Assembly (NCBI RefSeq): GCF_020075705.1
Contig: NZ_JAIQUM010000129.1
Span: 1 to 8,421, forward strand
Length of the DNA stretch: 8,421 bases
From: Metabacillus rhizolycopersici
GTDB taxonomy: Bacteria; Bacillota; Bacilli; Bacillales; Bacillaceae
Direction of reading: 5' to 3'
Of this stretch, positions 1 through 5,619 are shown piece after piece. The first letter of the stretch is position 1. Each line of letters opens with the position of its first letter. The position numbers were made by a program, and so were the translations under genes. The notes beneath the pieces are model-generated. The model saw nothing but the letters and a program-made list of their open reading frames with translations. It was not told the origin of the DNA and searched no databases.

Positions 1-2
1 GC

Positions 3-86
3 TGGTATAATCGCCGACGTATTCACGGCCAATTAAACTTTCAGACGCCGCAAGAAGTAGAAGATCAGTTTCATCAATCAGCATGA
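3..86 (+). CDS. IS3-family transposase (OrfB), C-terminal 27 residues only
   Basis: The window opens inside a reading frame that ends at TGA 84-86. It carries the classic end of an IS3-family integrase-type transposase: W-YNRRRIHGQLNFQTP-x-E followed by a short acidic tail. In this family the segment is the C-terminal edge of the DDE integrase core, and the YNxxRxHxxLxxxTP signature is well known. Everything upstream, including the catalytic residues and OrfA, lies outside the window, so it cannot be told whether the element is intact. The stop is 41 bases before the presumed right end of the element, as expected for IS3 elements. Confidence 0.85.
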   Translation, partial: WYNRRRIHGQLNFQTPQEVEDQFHQSA

Positions 87-102
87 AAAGTTAACTTATT
101 TG

Positions 103-127
103 TGTCCAAGATATTGACTCAGATCCA
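103..127 (+). repeat. Presumed right terminal inverted repeat of the IS3-family element
   Basis: Shortly after the transposase stop, the stretch beginning TGTCCAAGATATTGAC and ending in ATCCA at 127 has the form expected of an IS3-family right end. Read on the minus strand it starts TGGATCTGAGTCAATA, fitting the TG...CA ends of the family. The coding sense of a different transposase resumes within a dozen bases after it, which supports a boundary near 127. The left end is outside the window, so the repeat cannot be confirmed by pairing. Confidence 0.6.
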
Positions 128-137
128 GCAACATTAG

Positions 138-852
138 TTTAGATTTATATATATTTGTAAACCTAGAAAGATTGTAAAGAAATATGGTTATTCCATTAGG
201 AAAAGTGCCGAAATGGTTGGCATTAACATAGCAACAAGTTTCTTGTGGAGGCATAAAATCCTTGACTGCATAAGAGTATTTTTTGCTGAAAGTTTTAAAG
301 GTACAAAACCTTCTAAAATGCCAAGAAAATCTCGTAAAAGAGGTAAGCAGGTTAAAAAGAGAGGTATATCTAACGAACAAGTATGTATAGCAACTGCTAG
401 TGATAGGCAAGGTAATTTAATCATGGAACTACTATGTAAGGGCAGAATGACACATCAAGAATTAGAAAGGCTCTATGATGGTCGTATAGGGGATAACTCT
501 ATCCTTTGCACTGATAGTCATAAGAGGAGTTATGTTCAGTTCGCCCATGATTTTTCGTTAGACCATAAGCGTGTAAAAAGAGGAAAACATAAAGAAGGAA
601 TATACCATATTCAACACATAAATGCTGTTCACAGCAAATTAAAGAAGTGGATGAATAGGTTTTAATGGTGTTGCAATTAAATATATCAGTAGCTATATGA
701 ACTGGTTCAAATGGCTTGAACTATTTGAAAATGATAAAGAAGCAATAAAGGTAAAGAACTTTATGGTTCAATGTAATGTAGCCTATGCTTATACAAAAAC
801 AGCAGATTTTAAAGAAAGAGAGCCAATATTTGTAAAGGAGATTGAGGTATGA
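138..852 (+). pseudogene. Decayed IS1595-family (ISXO2-like) transposase, truncated and frameshifted
   Basis: The frame opens at 138, has an ATG at 213 and runs to TAA 663-665. It resumes one base on at AAT 664 and continues to TGA 850-852. Family-like blocks appear in order: GYSIRKSAEMVGINIATSF and WRHKIL (helix-turn-helix region), ESFKG, PRKSRKRGKQVKKRGIS, LCTDSH with the second catalytic Asp, HIQHINAVHSKLKKW, and after the shift GVAIKYISSYMNWFKWLE. The break is in a run of four T (660-663) where three would keep the frame. The protein passes from LDCIR almost directly to FFAESFKG, so the piece that in my memory of the family holds the first catalytic Asp (EADETFF-like) seems deleted. The N-terminal zinc-ribbon region is also missing, probably through the IS3 insertion to the left. 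The protein cannot be active; the family call is from recognition of motifs. Confidence 0.82.
836..841 (+). promoter_or_regulatory. Ribosome binding site of the methyltransferase, inside the transposase 3' end
   Basis: AAGGAG ends seven bases before ATG 849 and lies within the last codons of the decayed transposase. Together with the ATGA overlap of stop and start, this lets the methyltransferase be translated from a transcript reading through the transposase. Confidence 0.7.
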
Positions 853-1478
853 CAGAGTTCTGGGAATCAAGTTTTATAGAAAATCAAATGATGTGGGGAT
901 TTGAACCTTCAGACTCCGCAATCTGGACAAAGGACTTTTTCCTTGAAAAGAAAGTTAAGGATATATTGATTCCTGGTATTGGATATGGTAGAAATGCAAA
1001 GGTTTTTATTGACAACGGAATAAATGTAACAGGTATTGAGATTTCAACAACAGCGATTGAATTGGCAAGGAAAAATGGGCTTAATATTAGTATTTTTCAT
1101 GGTTCAGTAACCGATATGCCTTTTGATAACAAACTTTATGATGGTATATTTTGTTATGCACTTATTCACTTATTGAATAATCGTGAGAGAGATAAGTTTA
1201 TTAAAGATTGCTATAATCAGTTAAAGCCAAACGGATATATGATTTTTACTACTATTTCAAAAGAAGCCCCAATGTTTGGAAAGGGCAAACAACTGGGTAA
1301 AGACTATTTCGAGATAATGGAAGGGGTAAAAATGTTTTTTTACGATTCTGACTCGATAAAACAAAAATTTGGAAAATATGGACTGATAGAATTTTCGGAA
1401 ATTGTTGAGCCACATAAGAATATGGAAAATAAACCACCATTTAAATTTATAATGGTAAAATGTCAAAAAGAACTATAA
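849..1478 (+). CDS. Class I SAM-dependent methyltransferase, substrate unknown
   Basis: A complete 209-residue protein with the Rossmann-type S-adenosylmethionine fold. The SAM-binding loop is DILIPGIGYGR (residues 38-48), the acidic end of the second strand is in TGIEIS (E64), the third strand region is GSVTDMPF (85-92), followed by YDGIFCYALIHLL (97-109) and the LKPNGYMIF turn (125-133). The motif order is that of small soluble methyltransferases of the Methyltransf_11/25 or TehB/UbiE-like type. The sequence does not show whether the acceptor is a small molecule, RNA or protein. The start is fixed by AAGGAG seven bases upstream, and its ATG overlaps the stop of the decayed transposase. No terminator follows directly, so transcripts may run on to the terminator at 2042. 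It may be a passenger gene of the IS1595-type element or simply an old neighbour. Confidence 0.85.
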   Translation: MTEFWESSFIENQMMWGFEPSDSAIWTKDFFLEKKVKDILIPGIGYGRNAKVFIDNGINVTGIEISTTAIELARKNGLNISIFHGSVTDMPFDNKLYDGIFCYALIHLLNNRERDKFIKDCYNQLKPNGYMIFTTISKEAPMFGKGKQLGKDYFEIMEGVKMFFYDSDSIKQKFGKYGLIEFSEIVEPHKNMENKPPFKFIMVKCQKEL

Positions 1479-1517
1479 TTATAATTGCATAAAAAATCAA
1501 AAATAGTGAATTGTTAA

Positions 1518-2033
1518 TTGATAAGGCTTATGTGTAACCTATTCACTAAGACCTTCAAGTGCTTACGCATTATTCTTAAAAGGCGAATTAAGGGAAGTCA
1601 AAGGGCTTCCCTTAAAAATCGCTTAATTTTCAACACTATTTTAAAACATAGCCTTACTAAAAGATGGTTAGGACATTACGATCAAGCAACTAATGCGTTC
1701 AATCGAGGGGATTGGGTTGCTTGCAACAGTCAATTAAGAAGCTACGTCGAAGAATTATTTAATAAAATGGCTGAAAATATAACAGGTAATAAACCATCAG
1801 ACAGCCATCAAGCAAAAATTACACTTTCTCAATTGAATCCACCTATTTTTTATAAACCCTTAAACGAATGGTTAGATAACGGTACAGGATATTTTGAGAC
1901 ATTTTGGAAAAGACTACATCCTCATGGATCGCACCCAGGTCTATCAGACGAAGATGATTCAATATTCCGTTTACATCTCGTACAAATATCAACCCTTGAA
2001 GTATTGAGAAGATATGACCGTAATTATCAATAA
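1518..2033 (+). CDS. Orphan HEPN-like domain protein, probably 5'-truncated
   Basis: The 171-residue frame can start at TTG 1518 or ATG 1530, but neither has a convincing ribosome binding site. Residues 1-47 are a basic, low-information stretch containing a perfect 10-bp DNA hairpin (1588-1615) and are probably not a natural domain. From about residue 48 the protein looks real: an all-helical domain with AFNRGDWVACNSQLRSYVEE (61-80) and a second half containing FWKRLHPHGSHPGLSDEDD. R132-x6-H139 fits the RX4-6H motif of HEPN ribonuclease domains, common in abortive-infection and toxin proteins, and SHPGLSDE is a phrase I associate with C-terminal domains of defence-type proteins. I do not recognise a named family. 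The best reading is the C-terminal part of a larger protein cut off by rearrangement, perhaps no longer expressed. It is followed by a strong terminator. Confidence 0.5.
   Translation: MIRLMCNLFTKTFKCLRIILKRRIKGSQRASLKNRLIFNTILKHSLTKRWLGHYDQATNAFNRGDWVACNSQLRSYVEELFNKMAENITGNKPSDSHQAKITLSQLNPPIFYKPLNEWLDNGTGYFETFWKRLHPHGSHPGLSDEDDSIFRLHLVQISTLEVLRRYDRNYQ
1588..1615. repeat. Perfect 10-bp inverted repeat within the doubtful 5' part of the HEPN-like ORF
   Basis: TTAAGGGAAG (1588-1597) and CTTCCCTTAA (1606-1615) are exact reverse complements around an 8-base loop. There is no T-tract directly after, only a short A-run. It could be a remnant of a mobile-element end or a terminator for the upstream methyltransferase, and it argues that this stretch was not always coding. 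Confidence 0.6.
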
Positions 2034-2041
2034 ATCAATAT

Positions 2042-2083
2042 AAAAAGCATGTTTTGAATTAAAACCAAAACATGCTTTTTTCT
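2042..2083 (+). terminator. Rho-independent terminator after the HEPN-like ORF
   Basis: AAAAGCATGTTTTG pairs with CAAAACATGCTTTT around a 9-base loop (2057-2065) and is followed by a T-run to about 2083. It begins nine bases after the stop at 2033. The A-run on the left side could let it also act on minus-strand transcripts. Confidence 0.88.
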
Positions 2084-2117
2084 TTACATAGGTCTACATC
2101 AATGTTTTGGGGTGCAA

Positions 2118-2158
2118 ATAAAACCATAAAACCTAAGTTTCAAATTTAGTTTAGGTTT
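2118..2158 (-). terminator. Possible terminator of the minus-strand gene pair
   Basis: AAACCTAA (2129-2136) and TTAGGTTT (2151-2158) form an 8-bp inverted repeat. Read on the minus strand it lies about 75 bases after the stop of the 117-residue gene and is followed by a T-rich stretch (TTTTATGGTTTTAT). The stem is A/T-rich and weaker than the other terminators here. Confidence 0.4.
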
Positions 2159-2233
2159 GCGCACAGCTTTTTAAAAGTTGACGCGAAAAATATCCCCAAA
2201 AGTTACATTAAACTGTTGTATAAACGTTTCAAC

Positions 2234-2587
2234 TTAATTGTTTATATAATAATTATGGACTTTTGGTTCTCCCCGAACTAATCCTTCCTTCACCATTAAG
2301 GTTTTGATAGTGATAATTCTGCCCATCGAATCTCTTTCAATCCATTTGTAGTGTTTAGCCCGTCTATCATCTCTTAATGATTCATAAAGAACATCTCTTG
2401 TTATTTCAGTTGGCGGACCCCAATTGGAATAGTTGATTTTATCTTCACTCATACCTTCGTATGGGGCTGTATATTTTAGTTTTGCTCTTTTTTCTTTTAA
2501 TTGTATTTCTTGTAACTTTTCAAGTTCATTTTCCCTTTCTTGCAGCATAGCAGTTTGTTTATCTGTTAGTGTTAAATTATATTTCAT
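2234..2587 (-). CDS. Hypothetical small coiled-coil protein, second gene of a pair
   Basis: A 117-residue protein of unknown function, not recognised as any family. Residues about 9-36 are rich in Glu, Lys, Leu and Gln with heptad-like spacing and suggest a short coiled coil. The middle contains NWGPPTEITRDVLYESLRDD (55-74) and the end is a basic segment with MGRIITIKTLMVKEGL (88-103). No signal peptide or membrane segment is visible, so it should be cytoplasmic. The ATG at 2587 is preceded by AGGTG, whose AG comes from the TAG stop of the gene before it. The SD is closer to the start than usual, a layout typical of translational coupling. It probably depends on, and may bind, the membrane protein encoded just upstream. 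Confidence 0.7.
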   Translation of the reverse strand: MKYNLTLTDKQTAMLQERENELEKLQEIQLKEKRAKLKYTAPYEGMSEDKINYSNWGPPTEITRDVLYESLRDDRRAKHYKWIERDSMGRIITIKTLMVKEGLVRGEPKVHNYYINN

Positions 2588-2592
2588 TACAC

Positions 2593-2925
2593 CTATGTAT
2601 TCATCTGAAAAAAAGTATTTCTATTTGATAGGAAATGATCAATTTCATCAATCATAATAGGAAAGATTTCATTTGTTAATTCATCTGTATTTTTAAAATC
2701 AGGTATTTCACCAAGAGTTCTGATGGCATCAGCATATTCTTTTTCTAAAAATAGCTCTTCGGCTTCTTTATAGGTATTCCTTTTTTTGAGATAATCATCA
2801 ATTCCAAATGTATAATAAATAATCGAAAATAAGAAATAACCAGATAAAATAAATAAAACAATTCTTACTCTAGTATCCTTTAATACTATCTTTAACACTT
2901 CGTTTTCAAAAATTTTCTTTATCAT
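2593..2925 (-). CDS. Hypothetical single-pass membrane protein with TPR-like cytoplasmic or external tail
   Basis: A 110-residue protein with a short basic N-terminus, one clear membrane helix at about residues 20-41 (VRIVLFILSGYFLFSIIYY), then a hydrophilic tail. The tail has EAEELFLEKEYADAIRTLG (54-72) and IPDFKNTDEL, which resemble a tetratricopeptide-type helix pair (the FxxxEYxxAIxxL pattern). No lipobox Cys and no catalytic motif are visible. The ATG at 2925 is served by AAAGGGA about ten bases upstream. Its stop is five bases before the ATG of the 117-residue gene, so the two form an operon. Function unknown; a tether or adaptor that positions its partner at the membrane would fit but is inference. 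Confidence 0.7.
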   Translation of the reverse strand: MIKKIFENEVLKIVLKDTRVRIVLFILSGYFLFSIIYYTFGIDDYLKKRNTYKEAEELFLEKEYADAIRTLGEIPDFKNTDELTNEIFPIMIDEIDHFLSNRNTFFQMNT

Positions 2926-3018
2926 ATAAAAGCAGTCCCTTTCGAATGCATCCTCTTATTACTATTTTACTAATTTGGAAGATATAAAACGATCGAAATA
3001 GATTGAATTATTAAAATA

Positions 3019-3049
3019 TCCTATTACAATTAGAAAAATTGTGATAGGA
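3019..3049. repeat. 13-bp hairpin that would cover a Shine-Dalgarno sequence
   Basis: TCCTATTACAATT (3019-3031) and AATTGTGATAGGA (3037-3049) pair with a single G-U and a 5-base loop. The right arm runs straight into AGGAGGTG (3046-3053), a near-perfect ribosome binding site, so the folded RNA would mask part of it. Downstream are TTG codons at 3060 and 3063 opening a very short frame that ends TAATG, where the next ATG begins. Confidence 0.55.
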
Positions 3050-3082
3050 GGTGTAAAAGTTGTTGGGAAGATATTTTGGATA

Positions 3083-3283
3083 ATGGGAAAGTTGGATGGT
3101 AGGAAAGATATGATGAAAAACGGTAGACCACAGTTAGCTTGAATAAGGGATCCAGGATTAAGAAATAACCTTCAAAAAATGTGGGAAACCGGACTTTTTA
3201 AAGAAAGTAAAAAAGATACTTTTGATTATAGGAGTCTCGCCAACATTTCGAAAATTTTGTACGGTAAGCAACCAAAAATATAA
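3083..3283 (+). pseudogene. Small unrecognised ORF broken by an in-frame TGA
   Basis: From ATG 3083 the frame reads MGKLDGRKDMMKNGRPQLA, meets TGA at 3140-3142, then continues as IRDPGLRNNLQKMWETGLF and on to TAA 3281-3283, about 66 codons in all. The composition on both sides of the stop looks coding, and a single change from TGG (Trp) to TGA would explain the break. The frame is also open upstream of the ATG (VGKIFWI), so the original start may lie further left. I do not recognise the protein; it could be a phage- or element-derived remnant. The evidence is frame continuity only. Confidence 0.35.
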
Positions 3284-3530
3284 AAATTGATTGAAAATGT
3301 AATATTTTTAATGACTAAAAGGTAGTGTTTAAACAATTACCATAAACGACCATTTTTGTTACGGTGATTGCATAAAAAATTCTCCTTTAAAAAAAGGTAG
3401 TAAAGTTAAAAGCTCTAGTCACTCTATTCCACAATCGGGCCAGATTGTAGAGGAAACAGAAAGAGTAATAATACTGATTAAAAGATCATTTGAAAAATAT
3501 TTCACTTTACTCGACCTCTTTATCATAATT
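3284..3530. other. Intergenic region without recognisable gene
   Basis: Contains CAATTACC (3334-3341) opposite GGTGATTG (3363-3370), an imperfect inverted repeat, then A/T-rich DNA and the GGGCCA stem-loop listed separately at 3422-3452. On the minus strand AAAGGAG stands at a proper distance before an ATG (3371-3373), but that frame closes after four codons. Nothing else supports a gene. Confidence 0.5.
3422..3452. repeat. GGGCCA stem-loop, intergenic motif copy 1
   Basis: ACAATC (3431-3436) and GATTGT (3443-3448) pair exactly around the loop GGGCCA, with an outer CTCT/AGAG pairing. The left half, 3424-3442, matches 7471-7489 at 16 of 19 positions. From memory, such CAATCGGGCC stem-loops are frequent between genes in the B. 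cereus group. Confidence 0.5.
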
Positions 3531-3535
3531 TTTTA

Positions 3536-3547
3536 TTGCAAATGCAA
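3536..3547. promoter_or_regulatory. Operator palindrome 1 of the marR-paiA-paiB operon
   Basis: TTGCAAATGCAA is a near-perfect palindrome inside a 21-base block (3531-3551) repeated downstream with only the two central bases changed. A weak -10-like TAATAT follows at 3566-3571, so a protein bound here would overlap the -35 region. Paired short palindromes before a MarR gene usually bind its own product. Confidence 0.6.
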
Positions 3548-3583
3548 CAAAGTTAAGTTAAATTTTAATATATGTCGTTTTTA

Positions 3584-3595
3584 TTGCATTTGCAA
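3584..3595. promoter_or_regulatory. Operator palindrome 2 of the marR-paiA-paiB operon
   Basis: TTGCATTTGCAA, centred 48 bases after operator 1 and 26 bases before the MarR start codon. The surrounding 21 bases (3579-3599) match the first block at 19 positions and in the same orientation. It probably lies at or after the transcription start, where binding would block elongation or initiation. Confidence 0.6.
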
Positions 3596-3621
3596 CAAAA
3601 ATATGTGTTAAGGAGTTAATT

Positions 3622-4074
3622 ATGAAGGAAATTCTTCGTGAAATTGGAATGATAGCCAGGGCATTAGATTCTATAAGTAATATAGAATTTAAAGAATATG
3701 AACTTACAAAAGGGCAGTATTTGTACCTTGTGCGAATATGTGAAAACCCAGGAATCATTCAAGAAAAGTTAGCTGAGATGATAAAAGTAGATCGAACAAC
3801 AGCAGCTCGTGCTATAAAAAAACTTGAAATTAATGGCTTTATTGAAAAGAAAGAAGATAAACATAACAAAAAAATTAAAAAACTCTTCCCAACAGAGAAA
3901 GGGAAAAATGTTTATCCTTTTATAAAAAGAGAAAATGATTATTCCAATATCGTTGCATTAGAGGGATTTTCGGAAAGAGAAGTAGAAACCATTTTCAATC
4001 TTCTTCAAAGAGTAAGAAAAAATATAGAAAAAGACTGGGAATTTGTAAAAAAGGGAAACAAGAGAAATTATTGA
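3622..4074 (+). CDS. MarR-family winged-helix transcriptional regulator
   Basis: A 150-residue protein of normal MarR length. An N-terminal dimerisation helix is followed by LTKGQYLYLVRICENPGIIQ (28-47), the recognition helix region KLAEMIKVDRTTAARAIKKLE (49-69), the wing around FIEKKEDKHNKKIKKLFPTEKG (73-94) and a long C-terminal helix pair. DRTTAARAIKKLE is the family's typical DNA-contact segment. The start is certain: AAGGAG (3610-3615) sits six bases before ATG 3622. It heads an operon with the acetyltransferase 25 bases downstream and PaiB after that, and two TTGCAWWTGCAA palindromes lie in its promoter. The likely role is a ligand-responsive repressor of the operon. The ligand is unknown; a polyamine or other amine handled by PaiA is a guess from context. 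Confidence 0.88.
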   Translation: MKEILREIGMIARALDSISNIEFKEYELTKGQYLYLVRICENPGIIQEKLAEMIKVDRTTAARAIKKLEINGFIEKKEDKHNKKIKKLFPTEKGKNVYPFIKRENDYSNIVALEGFSEREVETIFNLLQRVRKNIEKDWEFVKKGNKRNY

Positions 4075-4099
4075 TTATATAAAGGAGCGACATATTTAA

Positions 4100-4618
<519 letters not shown>

Positions 4619-4641
4619 CTTTTTTTGAAAGGTGGATTATT

Positions 4642-5271
4642 ATGTATATTCCAAAATATTTTAAGGTCACAAATGTTGATGAAATTTGGGATTTTGTTCA
4701 AAAAAACTCTTTTGGCACGATTGTCACAACAGAACAAGGGAAACCAATTGCCACTCATTTGCCATTGCAGTTAATTAAAGAAGGAGATACTTACTATATA
4801 ACGGGGCATATGGCTTTTGGGAACCCTCAATGGAGAACATTCGAAACCTGTGAAGGTGCATTGGTTATGTTCCAAGGACCACACGCTTATATCTCTTCTT
4901 CCTGGTATGAAGAGGAAAATGTCCCGACATGGAACTATCAAGCTGTACATGTATATGGTACAGCCAGCATTTTGAACGAAGAAGAGTTAAAACAGGACCT
5001 GACAATGTTGCTGCAAAAATACGAAAAACACCGTAAGAATCCAGTTTTATGGGATAAGCTTTCTCCTCAGTTATTAGAAAAACAACTAAAAGGTATTGTT
5101 GGATTTAAGATTAAAGTACAGGAAATTCAAGCTACCAATAAACTAAGTCAAAATCGTAATGAAGAGGACTATCATAACATCGTTAATAAACTCTATGAAG
5201 AAAAGGATTTGAATTCTCAACAAATGGCACAATTGATGGAGAGGAAATTAAAAAAGGACAAAAAGGCGTAA
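4642..5271 (+). CDS. paiB: PaiB-like FMN-binding-fold regulator
   Basis: A 209-residue protein matching PaiB of B. subtilis in length and motifs. It starts MYIPKYFK, has FGTIVTTEQGKPIATHLPL (24-42) of the split beta-barrel, GHMAFGNPQWR (55-65), GPHAYISSSWY (79-89) and VPTWNYQAVHVYG (94-106), all hallmarks of the PaiB/FMN-binding negative regulator family. In B. subtilis PaiB was described as a negative regulator of sporulation and degradative-enzyme genes when present in extra copies; its exact biochemistry is unsettled. The C-terminal tail (about 165-209) is Lys/Glu-rich and helical. GAAAGGTGG before ATG 4642 is a good ribosome binding site, 23 bases after the paiA stop. No terminator was seen directly after the stop. 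Confidence 0.9.
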   Translation: MYIPKYFKVTNVDEIWDFVQKNSFGTIVTTEQGKPIATHLPLQLIKEGDTYYITGHMAFGNPQWRTFETCEGALVMFQGPHAYISSSWYEEENVPTWNYQAVHVYGTASILNEEELKQDLTMLLQKYEKHRKNPVLWDKLSPQLLEKQLKGIVGFKIKVQEIQATNKLSQNRNEEDYHNIVNKLYEEKDLNSQQMAQLMERKLKKDKKA

Positions 5272-5515
5272 AGTTATATGAATGTAGAAAGATTGGAAAT
5301 AAAGAAAAAGCCTATTATACAACTCCCCCTGCTCTAGCTAAACCTTGTATAAACCGTAAAATAATCAATACTCAAATAGAAGGACTAAATGGACAAGGAA
5401 ATGTATCTATAACAATAGAATCAACGAGATTAATAACGGTGTTCGACGACCTAATACATCACTATGTGGTCCAATGACGATTAGCAGTTCTTCTATGTAT
5501 AGTGGGATATATTAG
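5272..5515 (+). pseudogene. Frameshifted remnant of an unrecognised gene
   Basis: Frame A (open from before 5272 to TGA 5475) reads CRKIGNKEKAYYTTPPALAK, then INRKIINTQ and GLNGQGNVSITIESTR. Frame B (5429 to TAG 5513-5515) reads NNGVRRPNTSLCGPMTISSS and ends MYSGIY. Both look coding, and one base missing near 5430-5432 would join them into a single C-terminal domain. No start codon or ribosome binding site belongs to it, so the 5' part is lost or lies under the end of paiB. I cannot name the family. The call rests on protein-like composition only. Confidence 0.35.
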
Positions 5516-5603
5516 TAATTTAGGTATATTAAAGAATTATTAAAAAGGAAGTACGCTTGGTAATCCATTTTTGATAGCAGAGTGCCAATAATAATTTCAT
5601 TAG

Positions 5604-5609
5604 AAAGGA
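5604..5609 (+). promoter_or_regulatory. Ribosome binding site that points to the ATC codon of the LysR gene
   Basis: AAAGGA ends ten bases before ATC 5620. The alternative ATG at 5650 has no purine-rich element at usable distance, since the bases before it are TTAGAATATTTTTTA. This decides the intended start in favour of 5620. Confidence 0.6.
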
Positions 5610-5619
5610 TTGAACTAGT

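Noticed and set aside
96..410. Minus-strand ORF of 104 codons
   Set aside because: It lies opposite the IS1595-type transposase remnant, has no ribosome binding site, and its protein has no recognisable features.
2433..2657. Plus-strand ORF of 74 codons rich in Ser and Phe
   Set aside because: It is the reverse of the coiled-coil gene and the junction of the minus-strand pair, which have better starts and composition.
2234..2925. Toxin-antitoxin module
   Set aside because: The coupled small genes invite the idea, but there is no toxin motif or DNA-binding antitoxin domain, so only an unknown pair is reported.
3360..3390. Minus-strand AAAGGAG with ATG at 3371-3373
   Set aside because: The frame closes after four codons (ATG CAA TCA CCG TAA). 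It may be the stump of a lost gene, but nothing supports a product.
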